Shown here piece after piece: positions 1 to 19,943 of a DNA stretch of 64,000 nt (positions are counted from its first letter, which is position 1; every line of letters begins with the position of its first letter). The notes under the pieces are model-generated. The model saw nothing but the letters and a program-made list of their open reading frames with translations. It was not told where the DNA came from and did not search any database. The DNA lies in the NCBI RefSeq assembly GCF_036785885.1, contig NC_092317.1, positions 7,442,501-7,506,500 on the forward strand. Direction: 5' to 3'. The position numbers and the translations under genes were made by a program. Source of the stretch: Coffea arabica (taxonomy: Eukaryota > Streptophyta > Magnoliopsida > Gentianales > Rubiaceae).

Positions 1-413
1 TTCTTCTTTCTTCTTTTCCTTTTTCATTTGTAAAGTGTTCAGCATCTTTTCAATTCACTTTTGGAAGTATAAATGAAGCTAAGCTTGCAGGTGATCGTTT
101 TCATTATAGGAGGCTGTTTGTCATAAGTTCCTTGCATTTTATAAGATGCCATGCACGATTTGTGTCGCTGTGACATTTATGGGTCATATGGTCCAAATGT
201 TGTTGTGTTCTTGTTACATGGAAGTTTGTTTGCCAACTTAGTTGCTGAAGTAAATTGAATTTGTTCTCGCTTCTAACTTCTGTTGGTTCCAGTCAGAACA
301 ATCAACAAAAATAATAGCTAAAATATTGGCTGTAGTGAAATTCATAATGGTTGTGTTAAACTTTAATCAATTTATTTAGTATATCAAGTAACTTTAAGTT
401 GTCATTGTCACAG

Positions 414-879
414 GTCTGCCGAAAATGTGGTTTACTGGGATATTATAATTATAAGCTGAAGACTGGCATTTGTTCGACATGCAAGAACGGAGATAACATA
501 TCTACTATGAAACTGCCATATGCATGCAAGCTCTTAATCCAGGTAAAATTGTGGACATTGATTAGGTATTGATGAGAAACTGGCAATTTTGTTCAATATC
601 TACTAGCACTCGGTGTGCTATTATTGAAGTTCATTAAAGCTCTTTTTACTGGTCTACAACGGAAGCAATATCTCAGTTTTCATCTGAGTCAGTAATATTA
701 GCGGTGGAGGTTTGAGTTCCTTAAACAGACTGTCAAAACTTGGAGTTCTCATTTATCAGTGTGTTTGTTTTTGTTGCTTCCGTTCACGAATCACTGACTT
801 GCACTTCGAATTTTTGTTGGTCTTCCAGGAACTTCAGTCCATGAATATTGTTCCTCGCCTAAAACTCACCGAGGCATAG
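414..879 (+). CDS. NRPC2: DNA-directed RNA polymerase III subunit 2, C-terminal two exons (partial)
   Basis: This is the 3' end of the second-largest subunit of RNA polymerase III, which transcribes tRNA and 5S rRNA genes in the nucleus. Two exons are visible, 414-542 and 829-879, both in phase 0, with an AG acceptor at 412-413, a GT donor at 543 and stop TAG at 877-879. The exons encode the C-terminal clamp segment with two CxxC pairs (VCRKCG and CSTCKNG) that bind zinc. They are followed by [26 protein letters not shown]. The GLLGYYNYK and [12 protein letters not shown] text matches the Pol III paralogue better than the Pol I or Pol II subunits, as I recall those families. The rest of the gene lies to the left of the window. 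Bases 1-413 read as intron, and I see no exon ending in the expected residues there. Confidence 0.88.
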
Positions 880-1115
880 ATAGATTCCGTCTTCTTCAGC
901 CACCAGCAAACTCCGAAGTGCATCAAGTTAAAACTGGAAGCCTGCTGATTACAGAGTTCCATGTTCCTGCTTGTTGCAATATACATATGTGCAACTGACT
1001 GAGGCATAGATTAATTCTTCTTCTTTTTCGACCAGAATACTTCAAACGAAGGGTCAAATTGCACTGAAAGATTGCTGGTTAGTTTTAGAGTTGTACGTTC
1101 TCTCCTGCTTGTTTG
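865..1115 (+). repeat. Diverged tandem duplication covering the NRPC2 stop codon and 3' UTR
   Basis: Two imperfect copies with a period of about 130 bp start near 868 and 998. Both begin with a version of gaggcatag, which contains the real stop codon in the first copy. Both continue through a cttcttc tract, an accag, an aactggaagcctgctg-like block and a final cctgcttgtt. The second copy is much diverged. It does not extend the protein, because the stop lies in the first copy. Confidence 0.6.
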
Positions 1116-2081
1116 GAATAGCTGGGGAAGAAAATCTTCAAGGAAGGTCAAGCCATTTGCAGCTGAGGGTGCAAGAGACAAAAAAATATCTGCTGCTGAT
1201 CGAGAAGGAATAGCCCACAGATTTAAGAAAATATTACTCTACTACAAATGCGTGTAAAGCCTAAGGGTCTAATTTGGATATTGTAATCCCTTCTGCTATT
1301 ATAAAATTTTGTGTACAAAATGGTTGATTTCTTTCTGTTCTTAATGTTTGTTTTAACGGGCGTAAATTTCTTCAGCTAATAGTTATTCTTCAGTGTTCTA
1401 AGCTGGCATCAAAATAAGTTCTCATAATTATCAGTTATCACCATCACATCATGACGGTAAAGGATAAAATGACACGCGATGTATCTCTCAAGCCATCTGC
1501 TGTTTGTAGCTTTCTTTTAATCACGAACCAAAAATGAAAGTCCTTTTCGTGGATGAGTAACAGAAACAACACGAAGGTAAAGGCCAAAAAATGACCCGAT
1601 TTATTTCTTAGCCCCCTCCGCTGCTCGTTACTTTCACTTAATCCGGATATGCAAGGTAACTAACCGTACCGCAAAACTGATCAAATAAAATGCAGGATAA
1701 CCAACCATACTCTGTGCATTGAACTTTCTGTTTCCCAGCCATTAACGTTTGCCTCCCTTTTCTTTTTCCCATGAACATAAGCAAGGCAATTTAGACTCTT
1801 TGATCGAACAGATTTCATAATAGCAACGTGTTGGCACAGTAGGTAATAAAGAAAGGCTCTGGTTTCTTGGCAACATTTAAGTAGATGCTACATTTTACAT
1901 GTGCCTATGTTACAACTTACAACCAGTTAATAACAATGTGTCAACATACCTATCCACCCCAATAACATCCTTCGACTGGAAGTATTTAGCAGAGAGAGTC
2001 ACCTGGTTTTCCAACTTTAAACTATTCTACACATGTACATAAGGGTTAATAAGCCACAGAAAACTTTGATAACCAAAGTAC
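880..2081. other. Convergent intergenic space between NRPC2 and the MYST gene
   Basis: The two neighbouring genes end facing each other, so this 1.2 kb should hold two 3' UTRs and their poly(A) sites. The first 240 bp carry the tandem duplication described separately. A short open frame at 1072-1257 lies inside that duplication and shows no family similarity. I see no further gene. Confidence 0.6.
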
Positions 2082-11516
<9,435 letters not shown>

Positions 11517-11590
11517 TTTGTACTATTCTTTTTTTTCCCTTCCGATGGAGCACGCTCTCTAGTAAAGGACAAACTCTGTTGCAGGCTTAG

Positions 11591-11605
11591 GCCATTTATA
11601 AAAAT
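11591..11605 (-). promoter_or_regulatory. Possible TATA box of the MYST gene
   Basis: Read on the minus strand this is TTTTTATAAATGG, about 80 bases upstream of the start codon at 11516. A start of transcription near 11560 would follow. It is an AT-rich match only, and housekeeping promoters often lack a TATA box. Confidence 0.25.
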
Positions 11606-11716
11606 GAAGGGTAAATTGGTAAATAAGTAAAACAAACCTATTTATGAAATTTGTTTACCTCAAAAAAAATCTATTTATGAAATTAGAATTGCAATGGTAA
11701 GCGTTTGATCCTGATA

Positions 11717-12703
11717 AAGTACCAGCTCTTTATGGATATTTTACTTTCAAATATTTAATTTATGATAAATATATCAATATTTGTAAGTAAAATTCAAAAA
11801 TTGTTATAGTAATATTCTTGCAAAAAGGAAATCGATAGGTTATTTATTTAATATAAATTAAATATTTTTTTAAAAAAAATAAATGGCCCATAAAGTATTA
11901 ATTTTTTATAACTTTCATCCATTACACTAGTAAAGTATTCGCTCTTTATGTGCATTTTATTCTGAATCATTTAATTTATGTTAAATATATAAATGTTTGT
12001 AACTAAAATTGAAAAAGTGTTATATTAATATTTTTACGGAAGAGAGATTGGTAGTTTTTGTATTTAACAAAAATTAAATATTTGAAAGTAAATACAAATC
12101 TGTATTTGAGCGTAAATATTTGTATTAAATTAAATGTTTGAAAGTAAAATACCCTTAAAGAACCGGTACTTTAAATAGTTACCGCATCTTTAAGGCAAAC
12201 ACGCATTACTCATTTAAAGTACATGCTTTTTACGAATATTTTACTTTCAAACATTTAATTTATGATAAATATATCAATGTTTGTAAGTAAAATTCAAAAA
12301 GTGTTACAGTAATATTCTTGCAAAAAGGAAATCGGTAGGTTATTTATTTAATATAAATTAAATTTTTTTTTTTAAAAAAGAAATGACCTATAAAGTATTA
12401 ATTCTTTATGGCTTTCATCTATTACATGAGTAAAGTATTGGCTCTTTATAGGTATTTTATTTTGAATCATTTAATTTATGTTAAATACATAATGTTTGTA
12501 ACTAAAATTAAAAAAGTGTTATATTAATATTTTTACGGAAGAGAGATTGGTAGTTTTTGTATTTAACAAAAATTAAATATTTGAAAGTAAATACAAATAT
12601 GTATTTGAGCGTAAATATTTGTATTAAATTTAATGTTTGAAAGTAAAATACCCATAAAGAACCGGTACTTTAAATAGGTAATGCGTATTTGCCTATAAAT
12701 TAT
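11717..12703. repeat. Nested tandem repeat, period about 500 bp, with inverted ends
   Basis: Two copies of a roughly 500-bp unit lie head to tail. For example, ttttacggaagagagattgg recurs 499 bp apart, and ttactttcaa at 11741 and 12241. Inside each unit the first and second halves also resemble each other: the block around taaagta..gctctttatg recurs about 217 bp on. The left end (aaagtaccagctctttatgg) is near-identical to the reverse complement of the right end (ccataaagaaccggtacttt). The second copy begins ggcaaacacgcatta and ends taatgcgtatttgcc, which again are inverted. The structure suggests a non-autonomous DNA transposon that duplicated in tandem. I found no target-site duplication. 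Confidence 0.75.
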
Positions 12704-12855
12704 ACTCCTTAAAGTTTATTAATTGTTAATTGATTTGTAATATTTTGTCATTCATTGGACATGTAGTACAAAGGACAAATTTAGTAAAAAATTCTAATTT
12801 CACTCTCTAAAACAATATTTTAATCATTTGGACTGAATTTGCAAAGGATTAGTAA

Positions 12856-12930
12856 CCTCAGGGGAGGTTAGTGTAATTTTTCAAACCACAGGGGAGATCA
12901 GTGCAAATGTCAGAAACCTCAGGGGAGGTT
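12856..12930. repeat. Three-copy 30-31 bp tandem repeat with palindromic core
   Basis: The core cctcaggggaggtt occurs at 12856-12869 and 12917-12930, with a variant (ccacaggggagatc) at 12886-12899. The core is itself nearly palindromic (aacctc-aggg-gaggtt). Spacing is 30-31 bp. It stands out as GC-rich inside AT-rich DNA and may be the end of a larger transposon. Confidence 0.7.
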
Positions 12931-12961
12931 TCTGAAATTATACGACACTAACCTGTAGGCT

Positions 12962-13276
12962 GGATTAATTCCGTTTTACACCCTTCAATTAGATCTGAAT
13001 ATTCACTTTGATTTTTAAACTTCAAAATAGGTTACTTTATTTGTCAAATTACAAATTTTGTTCCAATTCATTAAAATTTTTCATGAAAGTGAGATAAATT
13101 TTATATTTAAGTGGAATGTATTCCATACTTTAGGAATTAAAGTGAAATTGATTCTATACTTAGAGGATAAAAGTATAATATATTTGATAAATTAGAACTA
13201 AAGTGTCATATATTAAAATTTAAAAACTAAAGTAATAATTAGAGTGTGGTTAAAAGGTGAAAAATGAAATTAACCC
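12962..13276. mobile_element. Candidate MITE with long imperfect terminal inverted repeats
   Basis: The left end begins ggattaattccgttttacac. The reverse complement of the right end begins gggttaatttcatttttcac. The arms stay alignable for roughly 90 bp, including a shared tttttaaa block. The element is about 315 bp with no coding capacity. I could not find a target-site duplication, so the borders are approximate. Confidence 0.5.
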
Positions 13277-13983
13277 TTTTAAGGTATACGAGTATTGTAA
13301 TTTTACATTAACAAAAAACCTCTTTATTTTTCCTAAATGAATGATGCATATATATTTTCTTTTTCTTTCTTTTTTTTGGTTTATTGTTTTGTCAATCGAC
13401 ACTTGTCTAAGTTCCAATTCTTAGATTTGCATTGTTTTGCTGCAAATTATACAAGACTCTAGAAAATGATGAATAACTATTTATTTGCAATCCAATTAAA
13501 GTCATTCAATATAAACCAATTAGAAAACTAATATTTAGCAAGGGGCATGTTACCTTTTTAACAAAATTTTATATCATTAAAAATGTGACATCTAACGACT
13601 TGAATTCGAGATTTGACATTTAAACTCCCTTCCTCTGTATTTATCAAACCCAACCTCCGTACTCCTTTTTTGTTGGCTTTCTTATGTAACTCTAATTTTT
13701 GCCCCAATCTCCAACTGTCCACCATTCTCTGTGATTTCTCTGCTGACCACAAAGAAATCCAATCGAATGCTTACAATATCTGTTCTATTGAAAATTATTA
13801 TAAATAAGAAAGTGAAAAAAGAAAAGAATTAATTATTATAAAACAAAGCAAAAAAGAATTAAAAATAAAAAAACACAAATATAAAAGAATTTCATATGGC
13901 GAAAAGAAAGATAGTCTACTTGACAGAGCGTAAATACATCTAACTTAATAACCTACCATATAAAGAATTGAAGATTGTTTTAT

Positions 13984-14017
13984 CATATATACATATGTAT
14001 ATATATATATATATATT
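13984..14017. repeat. (TA)n microsatellite
   Basis: This is an alternating TA/CA tract about 600 bp upstream of the DHH phosphoesterase gene. Confidence 0.8.
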
Positions 14018-14498
14018 TATTTATTGATTTCAAGTTAACTCCTACAAAAACATAATACAAATTTAATGATGTTAATATTGACACGTGTACATACATGGAC
14101 ATGATAAAAGCATAAATTAATTAGCTGATAATTGCTATATAAAAATCTGCACACGTCTTATATTCTAATTATAACTTGAAGTTTTATAGCTTATGATTTG
14201 ATAAATTGTTAATGTCACACTAAAATTAAGGTACACAATATCAATATTTTATAAAAATTTTCACAAAATACCAATGTCGTTGGGAACTAAATTTTGTATT
14301 TTTTTAAATATAATTCCTTATATAGTTAAAAAAAATGTACATAATACCATTTAAATTCTTCATATCTTAAATAGTCGAAAAGTGTGTCCTCTTTGTTAAA
14401 TAAATAAAGCTCCAAGCTCCATGTCTCTTGATCCCAAGCGGTGCAACATCCAAATTCCAATGTCTTAAAAAGTGCTTGACAAAATGCTTAAGAGAACC

Positions 14499-14576
14499 AT
14501 GTTCATGAACATAATTACTATGTTGGCCCCTAGTGCTGGTGCTGACATGTTAGCTACCAACAACAGCTGCTGCTGA
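14499..14576 (+). other. Possible 25-codon upstream open reading frame
   Basis: A short frame (MFMNIITMLAPSAGADMLAT then NNSCC and TGA) ends 13 bases before the first ATG of the DHH gene at 14590. If transcription starts upstream of 14499, ribosomes would meet this frame first. No transcript data are available and its translation is not shown by the sequence. Confidence 0.3.
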
Positions 14577-14589
14577 TAAAATCAAGAAT

Positions 14590-17500
14590 ATGATGATGAA
14601 GAAGCCTGCAGTGCTCTACCATTATCCCTGCCCTGATGGAGCTTTTGCCGCTTTGGCTGCACATCTTTACTTCTCTTCTTCTTCCATTCGTGCTCTCTTC
14701 TTCCCTAACACTGTCTACTCCCCTCTCAGGTCTCTCTTACTTGATCTTCACAACGGTATTGAACTGTTAATGGGTTCTTTCTAATCTCAAAATTTGTCAT
14801 TGGTCTCTGATTGCTTTTTTGTTTTCTTTTTTGTCAGGACGGAAGACCTTCCTCTGAATGATATTGACCATGTTTACCTATTGGATTTTGTGGGCCCCTC
14901 TGGATTTGTCGACGAACTTTCCTCAAAAGTTAACAAGTATATTTTCTATGTTATTTTTCTACTTTTGATTTGTCTTGATATTACTAGAAGCATATCCGTT
15001 TTGCTTTTCTCGAACGAAGCTTTACGTGGAGACGTTTTTTATGTTGATCGTTTCTTTTAGGAGCTATTTGGATATGAGCATCCATAGGTTTCATTGCTTT
15101 TTGGTGATTCTGGTATAGGCTGTCTTGATTTTGGCATAAGTTCATTACGGATATTAATAACGTAGGAAAGATGAAGGGAATGGAAACTTCGAAATTTTAT
15201 GTTATTGACTTTCATTATTTAAGCTGATGATTGACTTGATCTTGCTTTAACAAATGAAAGAAATCCTTCATTAATTTTTAGAGTAAATCTTACATGCACT
15301 AACAGTGTAAACACTATCACGGTTGGATTCACAACACATACGCAAAATTTGGGTTTCAAATTCAAATTCGGATTATGTGTCATGCATCCAATGGTAAAAG
15401 TGTATACACTGTCAATGTATCGAAGATTAATTCTAATTTTTATTGATGCGTTATCTCTTATGTAACTTTATGCTAACATAAGCTGTTTTTACCTTGAAAA
15501 TTTAAAAGAAGCAGAAATGGAGATGCAATTTGGAATGTGTAGTATCTGATCTTTATGTTTCTTTTTGTTATTCTTTTTGTTATTTTCTTGTGTAGAGTTG
15601 TGGTTTTAGATCATCACAAAACTGCGTTTGAAAGCTTAGGCACAGGGAGTTCAGTTAATGGTACTGGTAATGTGATCAAGGTGATAGATATGAAGAGGAG
15701 TGGGGCCACCATTGCTTATGATTATTTCAAGGAAAAGCTATTGGCTAGGGATGGAAGCAAACTTGGTGATAATTGTGGACGGATAGCTGCTGAATTTGAA
15801 AGGGTTAGAAGATTGTTTGAGTACATTGAAGATGCAGATTTATGGAGGTGGCATCTTCCTAATAGTAAAGCATTTAGTAGTGGCTTAAAAGATATGAACA
15901 TTGAGTTTGATCCGAGACTGAATCCTGCATTGTTTCAACAGGTAATGTTTAGAAAATGATTTCTTGAGTTGGCATTTTGATAATTAGAATGACTTTTTCT
16001 TGCCATGGGAATTGGAGTCCGTTATTTTAGATAAGTTCTCAGAAATGTCCTTAAAGCAAAATGATGGCATGGAATCCAACAGAGGTGGATAGAAGGCAAT
16101 CTATTAATATAAGATCCAGGTTTGCATAGCATGTCTATACTGTGACCCAGACACCTTAATGTTTGATTGGCATAATTATTCTAATTAATAATCTGCAAGA
16201 TGTAACTGTGTTGCTAAGTTATTAACCCAGCACCTTTTAATTTTTTCTTTTTAAAGAGGATCTGCAGTGGTTATTCAGCATGCATCTTTTTGTGTGTTTT
16301 TTAGTGCTTAAAATCTTTTCATTTACTTTTGAGACCATTATTTTAGTTCCTTTAGATTGTTATCAATTGCCCTTTCACAAAAGGATGCTATAAATCTTTG
16401 CAGTTGGTTTATTTGGATCCTGAGTCCATCATAAGTCAAGGCATTGGGAGTTTGGCACAGAAACAGAAGCTAATAGATGATGTTCTTGATCAATCATATC
16501 AAATTGCACTTGGTGGTGGAGCATTTGGACAGTGTCTGGTAAGCTTCTGGAGTTATTTGGCTGCATTAAATATAAATTCAGAGATTTATAACCAATGCAG
16601 TTGTTTTCTCAGGATATCACATAAATTTCTTTATGTGCTGTCATAATTCTGGGAGTTTGGCATACATCTATTACTATCCTTTGTTACAGCTTATGTTTTA
16701 GATTGAGGTTTCAACTCATCTTAGAGCAGGCAAAAGGTATTGGCTCGCATTGCCATTATGTGATGTAGGATTACAAATTATTGAGCTTGTCATAAATTGA
16801 TTAACCTGCATGCCATGCAAGGATCATTTAAGAACTGTAAATAGTCTACTCTCCTCACTGATGGCCTAGTCTTTTATATGATTTCAAAAATTGACGGAGA
16901 TTGATTAATGTCATACTTATTATAATCTGCTCTCATACATGGCAAGCTGAACAATTTATTGAATTTTGAAACAAGAGAATAAAGGAGAACAATGCAATGG
17001 GAAATCCATAAACTTGTCCAACCTCTTCTATGAAATGCGAAATGTGAGGACAAAAGACTTACTAAATGCAGCTATATTTGTAGAGAATATGAATACTCTA
17101 TACTTTTGGTATTATGATGGCCTTATGCATCCCAAATTGCATGTTATAGTCTTAAGAGTTAGGCTATTTCATCCAGGGTCTTCAATAGTCTATATTTAGG
17201 GGATAAAGACATTATCTTTCTGATTATATTTGTTGGTTAGTATTCTCTTTTTCTAATCACTTGAAGACGCCTTTTATTATAACTGCTCATTTTGCTTCCC
17301 AAACTTCATGTGTTTTCTTTCCCGATTTGGATGCTATCAAATTGTAATATTAGTTCAGTTGAAGATTGAAAAGCTATTTTTGACCAATTATGTTCTTCAT
17401 TTCTAATCTTAATCTCAAATCTTTCCACATCTGTGTGCCCCGTAGTCCAGTCTGTTTTTATGTTTCTTGGTTCATTTGTTTCTCTGTCTCAATCTAAGTA

Positions 17501-18596
17501 ACCATATTTTGGCAGTCAAATTACAACATCTCTTGATTTCCTTTAAAGTTTTGGCAGGTGTTTTCTTAACAATATAGTCTAACCCTGAAGTTATTGCGTG
17601 CATATTGGATGATTGCCAGAGCATTGAGGAACATAACGTTAGTGGCATCTAGTTTAGACAGTAAAACTGTTTAGACTGCCAGTGGAATTGAGATCTTCCG
17701 TCTAATTTCATTCTCCTTTAGTAGGCCGTCAATGCAGATTCTGTTATTGAGCTGAGAAGTGAGCTTGGGCACCAGTTAGCCAATAAAAGCCAAAATATGA
17801 TGTTGAGGTTCGTAGTTGCTTATTTCTCTTCTTGCTTGACTTAGATATTGTGTACTTTTCTGGTTTTGCAATATTGGTTTCTGTAATGGGTTATGAAAAT
17901 TCACATTAATGATTGGTAGGAAATAGGAAAAATTGGAGTCCCTATTTTGTTAATAGAGTACTAGTAAATGTCTTAGAAATCTGCATATATAAACAGACAG
18001 GTGATTGAAAAATTTGTACTTGACGTGAATATCTCATTAATTTTGAAGTGGGTAATTTATCAATTAAGCAGTTATACATGTTGGCGAACCTTCATACCTG
18101 GTCTACTTGAAAATAAAACTTGCCCAGCTTGTCATTGCTAGTTACAATCATGATCATTCATGCTTATTACCTGTGCTTCTATTTGTGCATTTGGTTCTAG
18201 CTTTTTGACGTGACAGTTTTCCTTGCTGCTGGATGTCCTCTAGGGGAATTGGAGCTGTTGTATATAAGGTACCAGAGCTTGAAAATGATCGACTGCTAAA
18301 AATAAGCTTAAGAAGCATTGAGAATGAGGATACAACACAAATCTCACAGGTTCTTAATATCTTCACAACTCATAGCACTTCTCCTGTTGAGTTACGAAAA
18401 TGTGTAGCTAGAGTTAAGAGTTAATACATCATACAATCACATGCAGGAATTCGGTGGTGGAGGCCATCGGAATGCTAGTTCATTTATGTTATCCTCTACT
18501 GACTTTGAGAAGTGGAAGGTTCATGGTGATGCCTTGACCAATGCGGCAATTTCGAATATTTTGTGCATGTCATGTAGATGGTGTAAGGTGCTCTAA
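14590..18596 (+). CDS. DHH/DHHA1 superfamily phosphoesterase, complete, 7 exons
   Basis: This is a metal-dependent phosphoesterase of the DHH superfamily, with the organisation of NrnB- or RecJ-like nucleotide phosphodiesterases; the substrate is unknown. Exons are 14590-14729, 14838-14936, 15596-15941, 16404-16538, 17725-17807, 18244-18349 and 18447-18596, giving 352 aa. The metal-binding motifs are all intact: YHYPCPDG (Asp16), VYLLDF (Asp63), VVVLDHHKT (Asp85-His86-His87) and IEDADLW (Asp159/Asp161). The C-terminal DHHA1 motif GGGGHRNAS (306-314) normally contacts nucleic acid or nucleotide. No signal peptide or membrane segment is seen. Three ATGs lie in a row (14590, 14593, 14596), so the exact start may shift by two residues. 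Plant proteins of this type are mostly annotated as uncharacterised. The intron 2 transposon is described separately. Confidence 0.9.
15281..15433. mobile_element. 153-bp Mutator-type MITE in intron 2 of the DHH gene
   Basis: The element runs gagtaaatct..gattaattc and is flanked by a perfect 9-bp direct repeat, taattttta (15272-15280 and 15434-15442). The ends are inverted copies over about 45 bp, including acagtgta and an imperfect aaatctt block. A 9-bp target duplication is the hallmark of Mutator-like elements. It has no coding capacity and lies wholly within the intron. Confidence 0.82.
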
Positions 18597-19943
18597 TCAT
18601 TGTTGATTCTATTATCAATCCATGTGAATCAAAATCCAACAGTAATCTATATAGGTAGTATGTCAAAGTCTCTCCTGTTCGATTTTTTCCTGTTTAAAGA
18701 GAAGTAAGACCCTTTTCTTCTGTTACCTCCTAGAAGCATAGAAGCCATAACATTCTGTGTTAATCATTTGCGGAGTTGATCTGCTCAGTGTCTCACAGGT
18801 AAAATCTGTCAAGAACAGAAGCAGCATGAAAGTTGGGGCTTAGGCTTGAAAGTTGTTACGTGTTGAAATTCACGGATCCAAGTAGACCCTAATAAACTTT
18901 TCCTGAACTTTTCGAATTATTTTGACTTCTCCATTAGATGACAGTATAAGTTTTGCTGTGATAAGTCATGCTGCTAACATGTAAGCTCAAGGCATGAAGC
19001 CCAACTGATTAGCCCTGTCAAAAACAGGCATTGTGATAAGCAGACCCTGGACTTAATTCTGGTGTAGGTCTACAGAACCCCCCAAGCTATACTTAGGTGT
19101 TGAGGACAGCCCACTAACACAACCGGGAAGGGCCGGAAACTTTCCTATAATCTTAAGCCCTCCCTTCTCCCCTTCCTCAGATAAGGCTTGGAGCATCATC
19201 ACTTGAGAAAAAAAGGAAGGGGGGGGGGGGAAGAGAGAAAAAGTGCAGGTATCAGGTACAATGGACTCTTCAATCTTCACAAAGTGATAATTTTGTCTTT
19301 GTTTGGTTATCCCTTACAAGTGGAATCAATAGCTAGTCTACCCCAACTAATCTGAGGCCCAGGTTATTAATTCTACTTCATGCTTAAGTAGATTGCATGT
19401 GAGCTAGATCCAGATAGTGATGGGGGAAGATGGCATTATATTCTCATAATCCTTTGGCAGGTTATAATGGTTACAGTAAAGGGTAGGTCTTTGTAACTTT
19501 CCAGTATTAATTAAACAACAGTGGTTTGAGAACAAACATGAATGCTAGAACTTAAAGCAGCACAACATAAAAAAAGACCCCTTTATTCCGCAGGTTACAC
19601 CAAGTAGCCTCTGAGTAAAGAGGTCAAAAACTTGAAATCTGTAGAGCCATCCGAAAGAAACTGGCTGCAACTGACATGGCAGTCCACATCAATTAAAACA
19701 AAACCTAAATACAATTAGAGATCATCACCAATGTCCTAAAAGCAGACTCCAAAAGAAAAGTTACCCCCCCCCAACCCCCCCACCCCAAAAAAAAAAAAAG
19801 AAGCAAATAAGATACAAATAAAACTGATGATGAAGAGATTTCAAAATCTTCTTCAAATCAATAATGTGGTATTATTCTTATGAGAATTATGAGACTTAGG
19901 ACTTGAATTTATGTCATTAATTTGTATGGCCTCCCAATCCCTA
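18597..19943. other. Convergent intergenic space between the DHH and NAC genes
   Basis: No gene is seen in this 1.35 kb, which should hold both 3' UTRs. It contains a G run at about 19219-19230. At 19763-19786 it contains a C-rich tract (G-rich on the minus strand) followed by poly(A), about 160 bases past the NAC stop codon. Confidence 0.6.

Noticed and set aside
1-413. A further NRPC2 exon
   Set aside because: The segment lacks a frame ending in the conserved residues that precede the zinc motif, so it reads as intron.
14794-15060. An 88-codon frame in the DHH gene
   Set aside because: It is exon 2 plus intron read-through on both sides; the true exon is 14838-14936 by splice sites and phase.
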